NCBI RefSeq assembly: GCF_916700565.1
Contig: NZ_CAKAKO010000002.1
Span: 1-64,000, forward strand
Direction of reading: 5' to 3'
From: Xenophilus sp. Marseille-Q4582
Lineage (GTDB): Bacteria; Pseudomonadota; Gammaproteobacteria; Burkholderiales; Burkholderiaceae_C
DNA: 64,000 nucleotides
Of the stretch, positions 1-8,757 are shown piece by piece; position 1 is the first letter of the stretch, and each line of letters starts with the position of its first letter. Both the position numbers and the translations under genes were made by a program. Under the pieces are notes generated by a model. That model saw only the letters and a program-made list of their open reading frames with translations, searched no databases and was not told the origin of the DNA.

Positions 1-1422
1 TCCGCGGCCCCCGCCACACCGCCGGCCGACGCGCCCCCCCATGAAGGCGCCGCCGACGCGGCGCGCCCGAGCTGGGGCCAGACCCTGCGCGTGTACGGAG
101 AGGCCGCCACGCTGCGCATGTTCGCGCTCGGCTTCTCGGCCGGGCTGCCGCTGCTGCTGGTGCTGGGCACCTTGAGCTTCCGGCTGCGCGAGGCCGGCAT
201 CGACCGCACCACCATCGGCTACCTGAGCTGGGTGGGGCTGGCCTACGGCTTCAAGTGGGTGTGGGCGCCGCTGGTCGACCGCATGCCGCTGCCGCCGCTG
301 ACCACGCTGCTGGGGCGCCGGCGCGGCTGGCTGCTGGCGGCGCAGGCGATGGTGATCGCCGGGCTGATCGGCATGGCAGTCAATGACCCGCGCGTCGGGC
401 TGGAGCCGATGGTGGGGTTCGCATTGCTGGTGGCCTTCGGCTCGGCCACGCAGGACATCGCGCTTGACGCCTTCCGCATCGAATCGGCCGAGCCGCGCAA
501 GCAGGCGGCGCTGGCCGCCGCCTACCAGACGGGCTACCGGCTGGCCATGATCTGGGCCGGCGCCGGCGTGCTGTGGGTGGCGGCCGCAATGGAAATGCCG
601 GCGGCCGGGGCCGGCGCGGCCGGCTACCAGAACGGCAGCTGGCGGGTCGCCTACCTGGTCATGGCCGCGTCCATGGCGGTCGGCGTGGTCACCGTGCTGT
701 TCTCGCCCGAGCCTGCGCGCCGCGCGCTGCCGCCCGCGAAGAACGCCGCCGAGTGGCTGCAGGGCGCGCTGGTCGAGCCTTTCGCCGATTTCATCCGCCG
801 CTACCGCTGGCAGGCGGCGTTGATCCTGGCGCTGATCGCGCTCTACCGCATCAGCGACGTGGTGATGGGCATCATGGCCAACCCCTTCTACGTGGACATG
901 GGCTTCACCAAGGAAGAGGTGGCCACGGTGAGCAAGGTTTACGGCGTGGTGATGACGCTGGTGGGCGCCTTCGTGGGCGGCGCGCTGTCGATGCGGCTGG
1001 GCGTGATGCGGGTGCTGATGCTGGGCGCCGTGCTCAGCGCGGCCAGCAACCTGCTGTTCGCCTGGCTGGGCACGCGCGGGCACGATCTCACGGGCCTGGT
1101 CTTCGTGGTGTCGGCCGACAACCTGGCCGGAGGCATCGCTTCCGCGGCCTTCATCGCCTACCTGTCCAGCCTCACGAACGTGAGCTACTCGGCCACGCAG
1201 TACGCCCTCTTCAGCTCGATGATGCTGCTGGCGCCCAAGTTCGTCGCCGGCTACTCGGGCGCCTTCGTCGACGCCTACGGCTACACGCCCTTCTTCGTCG
1301 GCACGGCGGCGCTGGGCCTGCCGGTGCTGGTGCTGGTGGCGCTGGCGGCCCACTCGGCCCGCGTCCGCGCCGCGGCCACGCCCGCCGCACGGGCTGCGCC
1401 GCACGCTGGCGACGCCGGCTGA
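1..1422 (+). CDS. ampG: AmpG-like muropeptide MFS permease, 5' end not in window
   Basis: Inner-membrane major-facilitator protein of the AmpG type, which imports anhydro-muropeptides released by lytic transglycosylases for cell-wall recycling. The N-terminal stretch LGFSAGLPLLLVLGTL, the WAPLVDR loop, the GRRRGWLL loop and SATQDIALDAFRIE match the AmpG pattern, and about 12 hydrophobic segments follow. The frame is open to base 1 and the residues before the GTG at 91 are plausible protein, so the real start probably lies at or before the window edge. The C-terminus is short and Ala-rich. It ends 109 bp before the ketosynthase gene on the same strand, with no obvious functional tie to it. Membership of AmpG is fairly sure; the transported substrate is inferred from the family. 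Confidence 0.8.
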   Translation, partial: SAAPATPPADAPPHEGAADAARPSWGQTLRVYGEAATLRMFALGFSAGLPLLLVLGTLSFRLREAGIDRTTIGYLSWVGLAYGFKWVWAPLVDRMPLPPLTTLLGRRRGWLLAAQAMVIAGLIGMAVNDPRVGLEPMVGFALLVAFGSATQDIALDAFRIESAEPRKQAALAAAYQTGYRLAMIWAGAGVLWVAAAMEMPAAGAGAAGYQNGSWRVAYLVMAASMAVGVVTVLFSPEPARRALPPAKNAAEWLQGALVEPFADFIRRYRWQAALILALIALYRISDVVMGIMANPFYVDMGFTKEEVATVSKVYGVVMTLVGAFVGGALSMRLGVMRVLMLGAVLSAASNLLFAWLGTRGHDLTGLVFVVSADNLAGGIASAAFIAYLSSLTNVSYSATQYALFSSMMLLAPKFVAGYSGAFVDAYGYTPFFVGTAALGLPVLVLVALAAHSARVRAAATPAARAAPHAGDAG

Positions 1423-1531
1423 CAGCGCCGCCCGCGCGGGCTGGTACGCTGTGCGTCCGGCCGCATGGGCGGCCGCCTGTCAGCGGCGAAATCCGCCGTG
1501 TTCCTGGATTCGGCCTTCGGCCCTGCCCACC

Positions 1532-2734
1532 GTGCCTTCACGCATCGCCCCTCTTTCCATCAGCGCCTACACGGCCACCACCGCCCTGGGCACCGGCCTG
1601 GCGCCCCTGCGCCAGGGCTTGGCGGATTCGCGCAGCGGCCTGCGCCCCAACGATTTCGGCGAGCCCGCCGAGCAGCGCCTGGCCACCTGGATCGGCCGCG
1701 TCGATGGGGTGGAAGCCGTGCAGCTGCCGCCCGGCCTGGCCGACTGGGACTGCCGCAACAACCGCCTGGCCTGGCTGGGCCTGAACGCCGACGGCTTCCT
1801 GAACGCCGCACGGGCCGCGCGCGAACGCTACGGCGCGCACCGCGTGGCCGTGATCGTGGGCACCTCCACTTCCAGCATCGGCGACACCGAACTGGCCTAC
1901 ACGCAGATGGATGCCAACGGCCTCTTTCCGCCGCGCATGCGCCACAGCGAACTGCACACCGCGCATTCGCTGGGCCTGTTCGTGCAGCGCGCGCTGGCGC
2001 TCACGGGCCCCTGCGAGACCATTTCCACCGCCTGCTCCTCCAGTGCCAAGGTCTTCGCCTCGGCCGAGCGGCTGATGCGCCTGGGCCTGGTCGATGCCGC
2101 CGTGGTGGGCGGCGTGGACACGCTGTGCGGCAGCGTGCTGTTCGGCTTCAATTCGCTGGAACTGGTGTCGCCCGAGCCCTGCCGCCCCTTCGACGCCGCG
2201 CGCAAGGGCATCAGCCTGGGCGAGGCGGCGGGCTTCGCGCTGCTGGAAAACAGCGTTGCCGCACCCGGTGCGCCGAAGCTGCTGGGCTATGGCGAAGCGA
2301 GCGACGCGCACCACATGTCCACCCCGCATCCCGAGGGCGCGGGCGCCGAGCGCGCGCTGAACGACGCGCTGGCCCGCGCCGGCCTCGCGCCCGAGGCCAT
2401 CGACTACATCAACCTGCATGGCACGGCCAGCACCAAGAACGACGAGGTCGAGGCGGCGCTGGTGGCACGGCGCTTTCCGGCTCACACGCACGCCAGCAGC
2501 ACCAAGGGCTTCACGGGCCACACATTGGGCGCGGCGGGCATCGTGGAAGCGGCCGTGTGCCTGCTGGCGCTGGAGACCGGCCTGATGCCCGGCACCGTGA
2601 ACAGCCACACGCCGGACGCCGCCTGCGGCCCGCAGATCCGCTTGGCGCCGGCGCAGGGCGAGGTGCGGCATGCGCTGTCCAACTCCTTCGGCTTCGGCGG
2701 CAACAACTGCGCCCTGATCTTTAGCAAAGCATGA
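1532..2734 (+). CDS. Beta-ketoacyl-ACP synthase (ketosynthase)
   Basis: Condensing enzyme that extends an acyl-ACP chain by decarboxylative condensation. The Cys-His-His triad is visible: Cys in STACSSSAK, His in NLHGTAST, and His in GFTGHTLGAAG; the C-terminal GFGGNN motif of thiolase-fold synthases is present. I chose GTG 1532 (protein starts MPSRIAPLSISAYT) because the thiolase fold begins right after it; the longer upstream frame is unlike protein. The gene overlaps the next one by ATGA, so the two are translationally coupled. About 400 aa, the normal FabF-like length. Its pairing with a chain-length factor and a halogenase-like oxidoreductase suggests aryl-polyene or xanthomonadin-like pigment synthesis rather than housekeeping fatty acid synthesis. 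Confidence 0.88.
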   Translation: MPSRIAPLSISAYTATTALGTGLAPLRQGLADSRSGLRPNDFGEPAEQRLATWIGRVDGVEAVQLPPGLADWDCRNNRLAWLGLNADGFLNAARAARERYGAHRVAVIVGTSTSSIGDTELAYTQMDANGLFPPRMRHSELHTAHSLGLFVQRALALTGPCETISTACSSSAKVFASAERLMRLGLVDAAVVGGVDTLCGSVLFGFNSLELVSPEPCRPFDAARKGISLGEAAGFALLENSVAAPGAPKLLGYGEASDAHHMSTPHPEGAGAERALNDALARAGLAPEAIDYINLHGTASTKNDEVEAALVARRFPAHTHASSTKGFTGHTLGAAGIVEAAVCLLALETGLMPGTVNSHTPDAACGPQIRLAPAQGEVRHALSNSFGFGGNNCALIFSKA

Positions 2735-3546
2735 GCACTCCCACGCTGTACATCGAAGGCCCCGCCTTCTGGGCGCCCACGCTGCCGGGCTGGGAGGTGG
2801 CGCGTGCCGCCTTCCGCGGCGAAGGGGCGCCCGCCGATCCGCCGGCCAAGCGGCCCTCGCCGCAGATCCTGGCGCCGGCCGAGCGCCGCCGCGCGCCCGA
2901 CACGGTGGCCGTCGCGCTGGAAGTGGCGAATGCCGCCGTGTCCGCCAGCGGGCGCCACGCGGCCGACCTGCCCTGCGTGTTCGCCTCCGCCCACGGCGAC
3001 CTGGCGATCAACGACTACATGTGCGCCACGCTGGCCACCACGCCGGCGCAGCTGTCGCCCATCAAGTTCCACAACTCGGTCCACAACGCGGCCGTGGGCT
3101 ACTGGACCATCGGCACGGGCTGCCAGCAGGCCAGCAACTCGCTCGCGGCCTACAACTTCAGCTTTGCCACCGGCCTGCTGGAAGCGGCCACGCAGTGCGC
3201 CTGCGACACGCAGGCCGTGCTGCTGGTCGGCTTCGACGTGGAGGCCGTGGGGCCGCTGCGCCAGGTGCACCGCAGCGAAGGGTTGCTGGCCGGCGCCTTC
3301 GTGCTCTCGCCCACGCCCAGCGAGCGCAGCCTGGCCGCGTTCGACTGGTCGCTGGTGCACGGCCCCGCCACGCCCGTGCCGCCGCGCTCCGAGGCGGCGC
3401 GCCAGCTGCCGCCCAATGCGATCGCCGACGCGCTGCCGGTCTTCGAGGCGCTGGCGGACTTCGCGGGCACCGAAGCCGCGGCGCCGCTGCGCCTGCCGCT
3501 GTCTCCCCAGCTGTCGCTGGAGATCCGGCTGCGCCCGGCGCAGTGA
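2731..3546 (+). CDS. Ketosynthase-like chain-length factor
   Basis: A 271-residue, half-length ketosynthase-like protein of the kind found beside true ketosynthases in aryl-polyene and related clusters, where it is thought to form a heterodimer that sets product length. The motif KFHNSVHNAAVGYWTIGTG, around residue 110-130, is typical of the ketoacyl-synthase 2 family; the C-terminal thiolase half with the two catalytic histidines is missing. It starts in a 4-bp ATGA overlap with the upstream ketosynthase, which fits equimolar synthesis of two subunits. It could alternatively be a stand-alone regulator of condensation, but the coupling favours a heterodimer. Confidence 0.82.
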   Translation: MSTPTLYIEGPAFWAPTLPGWEVARAAFRGEGAPADPPAKRPSPQILAPAERRRAPDTVAVALEVANAAVSASGRHAADLPCVFASAHGDLAINDYMCATLATTPAQLSPIKFHNSVHNAAVGYWTIGTGCQQASNSLAAYNFSFATGLLEAATQCACDTQAVLLVGFDVEAVGPLRQVHRSEGLLAGAFVLSPTPSERSLAAFDWSLVHGPATPVPPRSEAARQLPPNAIADALPVFEALADFAGTEAAAPLRLPLSPQLSLEIRLRPAQ

Positions 3547-3647
3547 TCGGCCGGTGAAGAAGCTGCGTACAAGGCAGGGGGCGCCGGCCATCCGGGCTGC
3601 GGCGCGCCCGTCCTCCTTCCACCCGCCCCAGCGAAAGGCCTGATGCC

Positions 3648-5300
3648 ATGACCCAGACCCTGCCCATGCACGACGTGATCATCATGGGCGGAGGTCTGGC
3701 GGGGCTCACGCTGGCGCTGCAGCTGCGCCAGCGCTTCCCGGACATCGACGTGCTGGTGCTGGAGCGCCGCGCGCACCCCGTGCCGCATGCGGCGCACAAG
3801 GTGGGCGAGTCCTCGGTCGAGATCGGAGCGCATTACTTCGACACCGTGCTGGGCCTCCAGGGCCACATGGACAGTGCGCAGCTGCGCAAGTTCGGCTTCC
3901 GCTTCTTCTTCTCCGAAGGCCGGCACGACATCGAGAACGTGACGGAGATCGGCGCCAGCCGCTACCTGTCCACGCCCAGCTACCAGATCGACCGCGGCAT
4001 CTTCGAGAACCACCTGGGCCAGGTGGCCCGCGCGCGCGGCGTGCACTTCGTGGACCATGCGCTGGTGCGGCAGATCGCGTTGAGCGAAGACAATGGCCTG
4101 CACCGCATCGCCTGGCGCGAGGGCGAAGGCGCAAACGCGCGCACGCAGGAAGCCGAATGCCGCTGGCTCGTCGACGCCTGCGGCCGCGCCGGCCTGCTCA
4201 AGCGCAAGCTGGGCCTGGCGCAGGACAACGACCACCACGCGCATGCCGTGTGGTTCCGCATCGGCGAGCGCATCACGCTCGACGAATGGAGCCAGGACGC
4301 CGACTGGCGCGCGCGCTGCCAGCCGCAGGCGCGCTGGCTGTCCACCAATCACTTGGTCGGCACCGGCTACTGGGTGTGGCTGATCCCGCTGGCCTCGGGC
4401 TCGCACTCGGTGGGCATCGTGGCCGACCCGGCCCTGCACCCGCTGGACACCATGGACAGCTTCGACAAGGCCATGGACTGGTTCCGCACCTGGCAGCCGC
4501 GCCTGTTCGATGCGCTGGACGGCCAGCGCCACCTGCTGCAGGACTTCATGTTCCTGCGCAAGTTCTCTTATGGCTGCAAGCAGGTCTTCTCGGACCAGCG
4601 CTGGGCGCTGACCGGCGAGGCGGGCCTGTTCCTGGACCCGTTCTACTCGCCCGGCAGCGACTTCATCGCCATCAGCAACAGCTACATCTGCGACCTGGTG
4701 GCGCACGACCGCGACGGCCGCTCCCTGCGTGCCCGCGCGCAGCTGTACGACCAGATCTACCACTCCTTCTACGAAAGCACGCTGGCGCTGTACGAAGGCC
4801 AGTACCCGCTCTTCGGCGACCCCGAGGTGCTGCCCGTGAAGGTGATCTGGGACTACACCTACTACTGGGGCGTGCTCTCGCAGATCTTCTTCCAGGAGCG
4901 GCTCACGGACCTGGCCACGCTGGGCCTGCTGCGCGAGGAGCTGCAGCACGCCCAGCAACTCAACCGCGCCATGCAGGCGCTGCTGCGCGCCTGGTCGGCC
5001 CACACCGACAAGGCCAACGCGGCCTGCATGCTGGACCAGGCCGCGCTGCCCTGGTTCGCCACGCTCAACGCCAGCCTGCGCCAGCCCCGCGACGACACGC
5101 CGGCCTTCCTGGCGCGGCTGCATGCCTGCATCGCGCAACTGCGCACGCTGGCGCACCAGATCCATGCCCATGCCTGCCAGGCCCATCCGGCCCTGGCCGC
5201 CGAGCCGCCCGGGCAGGCCATGGCGCGGCTGCTGGCGCTGCCCCTGGCGCGCGTGCCCGTGAACCGAAGCGCTGAACCGATGCTGTTCGCGGTTGACTGA
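3648..5300 (+). CDS. FAD-dependent oxidoreductase, tryptophan-halogenase-like
   Basis: A 550-aa flavoprotein. The N-terminus has the Rossmann motif MGGGLAGLTLALQL (about residues 14-28), followed by HKVGESSVEIG near residue 55, which resembles the KVGES motif of the halogenase family. Near residue 240 is GYWVWLIPLASG, a match to the WxWxIP signature of flavin-dependent halogenases. ALTGEAGLFLDPFYSPG is the second FAD-contact motif. Homologues of this kind sit in xanthomonadin, flexirubin and aryl-polyene clusters, where they halogenate or oxidise the polyene head. True halogenation is not certain from sequence because dehydrogenases share the fold. It lies 101 bp after the chain-length factor on the same strand, with a short spacer that could hold a ribosome site but no clear terminator. 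Confidence 0.78.
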   Translation: MTQTLPMHDVIIMGGGLAGLTLALQLRQRFPDIDVLVLERRAHPVPHAAHKVGESSVEIGAHYFDTVLGLQGHMDSAQLRKFGFRFFFSEGRHDIENVTEIGASRYLSTPSYQIDRGIFENHLGQVARARGVHFVDHALVRQIALSEDNGLHRIAWREGEGANARTQEAECRWLVDACGRAGLLKRKLGLAQDNDHHAHAVWFRIGERITLDEWSQDADWRARCQPQARWLSTNHLVGTGYWVWLIPLASGSHSVGIVADPALHPLDTMDSFDKAMDWFRTWQPRLFDALDGQRHLLQDFMFLRKFSYGCKQVFSDQRWALTGEAGLFLDPFYSPGSDFIAISNSYICDLVAHDRDGRSLRARAQLYDQIYHSFYESTLALYEGQYPLFGDPEVLPVKVIWDYTYYWGVLSQIFFQERLTDLATLGLLREELQHAQQLNRAMQALLRAWSAHTDKANAACMLDQAALPWFATLNASLRQPRDDTPAFLARLHACIAQLRTLAHQIHAHACQAHPALAAEPPGQAMARLLALPLARVPVNRSAEPMLFAVD

Positions 5301-5311
5301 GCCCCTGCGGA

Positions 5312-5331
5312 TTTACGCAACTTTACGCACC
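5312..5331 (+). promoter_or_regulatory. Tandem TTTACGC repeat, likely response-regulator operator
   Basis: Two 10-bp direct repeats abut each other: TTTACGCAAC (5312-5321) and TTTACGCACC (5322-5331). Same-face direct repeats about one helical turn apart are how OmpR/PhoB-type regulators bind DNA. The site is 42 bp before the response regulator ATG, so autoregulation is the simple reading. Confidence 0.6.
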
Positions 5332-5373
5332 GGACAACGGCACTTGCCGGCCCGCCGCGACCATGGAACCGCC

Positions 5374-6093
5374 ATGAGTACCCCCCAGCTCCTGATGATC
5401 GAGGACGATGCGCGGCTTGCGCAGATGGTCCGCGAATACCTCACCCAGTCCGGCTTCTCGGTCGCGCACGCCGGCGACGGCGCCAGCGGCCTGGCGCAGC
5501 TGCAGGAGCGCCAGCCCGATCTGGTGATCCTGGACCTGATGCTGCCCGACACCGACGGCCTCGACGTGTGCCGCCGCATCCGCGCCCTGCCCGGCCCGCT
5601 GGCCAAGGTGCCGGTGCTGATGCTCACGGCCAAGGGCGATCCGATGGACCGCATCATCGGCCTGGAGCTGGGCGCCGACGACTACCTGCCCAAGCCTTTC
5701 GAGCCGCGCGAGCTGCTCGCGCGCATCCGCGCCGTGCTGCGGCGCCGCGCCGATGCGGCCGCGCCCGCCGCCGGCGTGCCGCAGGCCGCGATGCGCTTCG
5801 GCTCGCTGGAGATCGACCGCGACGCGCGTTCCGTCGCCGTGGGCGGCCAGCCGGCCGAACTCACCTCCTACCAGTTCGACCTGCTCGTGACCATGGCCGA
5901 GCGCGCGGGCCGCGTGCTCACGCGCGACCAGATCATGGAAGCCGTGCGGGGCCGCGAGCTGGAGGCCTTCGACCGCTCCATCGACGTGCACATGGGCCGC
6001 ATCCGCGCCGCCATCGAGGTCGATCCCAAGAACCCCAAGCGCATCCTCACCGTGCGCGGCGTGGGCTACGTCTTCGCCAAGCAGCAGGATTGA
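5374..6093 (+). CDS. OmpR-family response regulator
   Basis: Two-component DNA-binding regulator. Residues 1-120 form the receiver: acidic pocket E10-D11-D12, phospho-acceptor D54 in LDLMLPD, T86 in MLTAKGD, and K107 in LPKPFEP. A winged-helix effector occupies roughly 140-235 and ends with the canonical VRGVGYVF. I used ATG 5374 rather than the longer frame from 5293 because the receiver fold starts with MSTPQLLMIEDD. It is followed after 88 bp by its sensor kinase. The tandem TTTACGC site just upstream suggests it controls its own operon. The stimulus is unknown; the closest general types are RstA/CpxR-like regulators. Confidence 0.93.
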   Translation: MSTPQLLMIEDDARLAQMVREYLTQSGFSVAHAGDGASGLAQLQERQPDLVILDLMLPDTDGLDVCRRIRALPGPLAKVPVLMLTAKGDPMDRIIGLELGADDYLPKPFEPRELLARIRAVLRRRADAAAPAAGVPQAAMRFGSLEIDRDARSVAVGGQPAELTSYQFDLLVTMAERAGRVLTRDQIMEAVRGRELEAFDRSIDVHMGRIRAAIEVDPKNPKRILTVRGVGYVFAKQQD

Positions 6094-6181
6094 GCCAGTG
6101 GGCCTGCGTGGGCGTTGAGCCTTCGGCGCACAGGCCCGGCGCCACCCCTCCGCCATCTCCGTCAAGCGCACGGCACCCCCC

Positions 6182-7375
6182 ATGATCCGGCTCTTCGTCC
6201 GCCACCTCTACCTGCGCATCTGGCTGGCTTCGCTGGCCGGCGTGGCCGTGGTGGTGATCGCGGCCGGCTGGGCCTGGCAGATCTCGGACGAACAGCGCAG
6301 CACGCCGCTGCCGCGCGAAGTGACCCTGCGCGATGACAGCCACCAGATCTCGGGCCGCGGCACCTCGCTGCGCACCAGCCGGCCTGGCGAGGCGCTGGAG
6401 TTCGAGATCACGCTCGAGGACGGCCGCAAGTTCACCATGGAACTGGGCCCGCGCTATGAACGCCGCCCCAGCCCGCCGCCCTGGCTGCACCCGCAGACCG
6501 GCATCTTCTGGCTGCTGGGCATGGTCGGCATGGCCACGGGCATCGGCCTGTTCCCCATCGTGCGCCGGCTCACGCAGCGCCTGGAAAGCCTGCAGCGTGG
6601 CGTGCAGCGCTGGGGCGAGGGCGATCTGTCGGCGCGCGTGCCCGAAGACGGGCAGGACGAGGTGGCCGACCTGGCGCAGCGTTTCAACGATGCGGCCACG
6701 CGCATCGAGCAGTTGATCCGCTCGCACAAGTCGCTGCTCGCCAATGCCTCGCATGAATTGCGTTCGCCGCTCACCCGCATCCGCATGAGCCTGGAGCTGC
6801 TGCCTGTCGGTGCCGCCGAAAGCAGCGCCAACACGGCGGCCAAGGCCGAGATCGCCCGCAGCATCGTCGAGCTGGACCAGCTGATCGACGAGATCCTGCT
6901 GGCCAGCCGCCTGGACGCGCGCGAAGCCGACATGGGCACCGTCGAAAGCGTGGACCTGATGGGTCTGGCGGCTGAAGAGTGCGCGCACACCGGCGCCGAA
7001 CTGGGCGTGGCCGACGGCACCGCGCTGGACGCGCTCACGGTGCGCGGCGTGCCGCGCCTGCTGCGCCGCGCCGTGCGCAACCTGCTGGAAAACGCGCGCC
7101 GCTACGGCGGCAGCGCGGGCGTGGAGGTGGAACTGTCGGCCGACGCCCGGCATGCGCTGGTGCGCGTGATGGACCGCGGCCCCGGCGTGCCCGAGGCGCT
7201 GCGCGAGCGCATCTTCGAGCCCTTCTACCGCCTGCCGGGCGCCAGCGAACGCGAAGGCGGCGTGGGCCTGGGGCTGGCGCTGGTCAAGTCCATCGCCCTG
7301 CGCCATGGCGGCCAGGTGCACTGCGAGGGCCGCGAAGGCGGCGGCGCCTGCTTCGTCATCGCCCTGCCGCACTGA
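6182..7375 (+). CDS. Sensor histidine kinase
   Basis: Membrane kinase partner of the upstream OmpR-type regulator. Order of parts: transmembrane helix at about 10-32, a short (about 70-aa) periplasmic domain, second helix near 103-125, a HAMP linker, the dimerisation/phospho-acceptor box with H191 in ASHELRSPLTRIRM, and the ATP-binding domain with NLLENARRYGG (N box), DRGPGVPE (G1) and GVGLGLALVKSI (G2). The 397-aa length and small sensor domain resemble CpxA/RstB-type kinases that read envelope conditions. ATG 6182 begins the protein directly with a basic N-terminus before the first helix. Confidence 0.93.
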   Translation: MIRLFVRHLYLRIWLASLAGVAVVVIAAGWAWQISDEQRSTPLPREVTLRDDSHQISGRGTSLRTSRPGEALEFEITLEDGRKFTMELGPRYERRPSPPPWLHPQTGIFWLLGMVGMATGIGLFPIVRRLTQRLESLQRGVQRWGEGDLSARVPEDGQDEVADLAQRFNDAATRIEQLIRSHKSLLANASHELRSPLTRIRMSLELLPVGAAESSANTAAKAEIARSIVELDQLIDEILLASRLDAREADMGTVESVDLMGLAAEECAHTGAELGVADGTALDALTVRGVPRLLRRAVRNLLENARRYGGSAGVEVELSADARHALVRVMDRGPGVPEALRERIFEPFYRLPGASEREGGVGLGLALVKSIALRHGGQVHCEGREGGGACFVIALPH

Positions 7376-7444
7376 GCGCCGGCCCCGGGCCGGCCGATCC
7401 GCCAGCGCGCCGGCCTGCCCGCCGCTTCTAGAATTCCGGCCCAC

Positions 7445-8695
7445 ATGCGCTCACCTTCCCTGACCCGCGCCGCAGCCTGCCTGTGGGGTGCGGTGGTGTT
7501 CATGCCCGTGGGGCTGAACTACCTCGGTTTCCTCCTGCTCCTGGTCACGATGCTCCTCGCGGGCGACCTGCGCGAACGCGCGGTGCGCCTGCGCGCGCAT
7601 CCGCTGTGGTGGCCGCTGGTGGCGCTCACGCTGTGGCAGTTGCTGGTGCTGCTGCTGCGCCCGCACTACCCCGAGACGGGGCAGAACCTGGCGCACGGCC
7701 TGCGCATCTCGCTCACCGTGGCGCTGGCGCTGGCCCTGCGGCGCGACGAGGCCGTGTGGGCGCTGCGCGGCTTCCTGGCCGTGACGCTCTTCAACCTGGC
7801 CTACCTCATCGTCTTCTACACGGTGCTGCTGCAATTCCACGTGATGCCGCCGATGCCCGACGTGCTGCGCCCGATGATCATGCTGGTGGGCAACAAGTCC
7901 ATCAACAATGCATTGATCTTCACCATCGCGGGCGCCGCCGCCGCCGCCCTGGGCCTGGCGCTGCTGCGGCGCCGGCCCGCGCTGGCACTGGCGGCTTTCG
8001 GCCTCACGGGGCTGGTGCTGCTGATCATCAACACCAACCTGCCGTCGCGCACCTCGCTGCTCGCGCTGCTGGCCGTGCTGCCGCTGCTGTGCGTGCACCA
8101 GTGGCGCCAGCGCTGGCGCGTGCTGCTGGCGGCGCTGGCGCTGGGCGGCGCGGCGGTCGGCGTCGCGGCCTGGAACGCGCCGCCGCAGGTGCGTCACCTG
8201 CTGGCCCAGGGCGTGCAGGAGCTCGAGGCCGCACGCCACGGCGCCGTCTCCGAAGGCAGCTGGGTGGTGCGCTACCACATGTACACGACCACGGCGCAGA
8301 TGGTGGCCGAGAAGCCGCTGCTGGGCTGGGGCATCGGCGCCTGGAACAGCGAATGGCGCAAGCGTGGCCCGGCCCTGCTGGCCGACTACAACATGCCGCA
8401 CAACGACTACCTGTGGATGGGTTCGCAGACGGGCCTGCCCGGCGCGCTGGCGCTGCTGGCGCTGATGCTGGCCGGCGTGTGGGCCGCCTGGAAGCGCACC
8501 GACCTCACGGGCCGCATGGCCTTCGGCGCCATGCTGATCCTGCTGATGGCCACGGGCGTGAACTCGGCGCTGCGCGACGCGCAGATCGGCCTGTCGCTGC
8601 TGTGGGTGGCGATGCTCTTCCTGCGCATGGCCGGCGAGCCCGGCCGGCCCTGGGCCGAGGTGCTGCCCCGGCGCTGGCGGCCGGTTTCGGACTGA
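7445..8695 (+). CDS. O-antigen ligase-like membrane protein
   Basis: Polytopic inner-membrane protein of the WaaL/Wzy_C family, about 10-12 hydrophobic segments in 416 aa. Members transfer O-antigen to lipid A-core or glycans to other acceptors from the periplasmic face. A large periplasmic loop follows the central segments (about residues 230-320) and holds the family hallmark GWGIGAWNSEW and NMPHNDYLW, with the conserved His near the ligation site. No glycosyltransferase genes are adjacent, so this could also be a protein O-glycosylation ligase. It follows the sensor kinase by 69 bp and is convergent with the beta-lactamase gene. Confidence 0.8.
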   Translation: MRSPSLTRAAACLWGAVVFMPVGLNYLGFLLLLVTMLLAGDLRERAVRLRAHPLWWPLVALTLWQLLVLLLRPHYPETGQNLAHGLRISLTVALALALRRDEAVWALRGFLAVTLFNLAYLIVFYTVLLQFHVMPPMPDVLRPMIMLVGNKSINNALIFTIAGAAAAALGLALLRRRPALALAAFGLTGLVLLIINTNLPSRTSLLALLAVLPLLCVHQWRQRWRVLLAALALGGAAVGVAAWNAPPQVRHLLAQGVQELEAARHGAVSEGSWVVRYHMYTTTAQMVAEKPLLGWGIGAWNSEWRKRGPALLADYNMPHNDYLWMGSQTGLPGALALLALMLAGVWAAWKRTDLTGRMAFGAMLILLMATGVNSALRDAQIGLSLLWVAMLFLRMAGEPGRPWAEVLPRRWRPVSD

Positions 8696-8757
8696 CCCGG
8701 CGCGCGCTGGGTCAAGAAATCGCTGCCGCTGGGTCAACTGCGCCCCGCGCACTGTCT

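Noticed and set aside
3150-5186. Long minus-strand frame across the halogenase-like gene
   Set aside because: Shadow of the plus-strand oxidoreductase, which has clear FAD and WxWxIP motifs.
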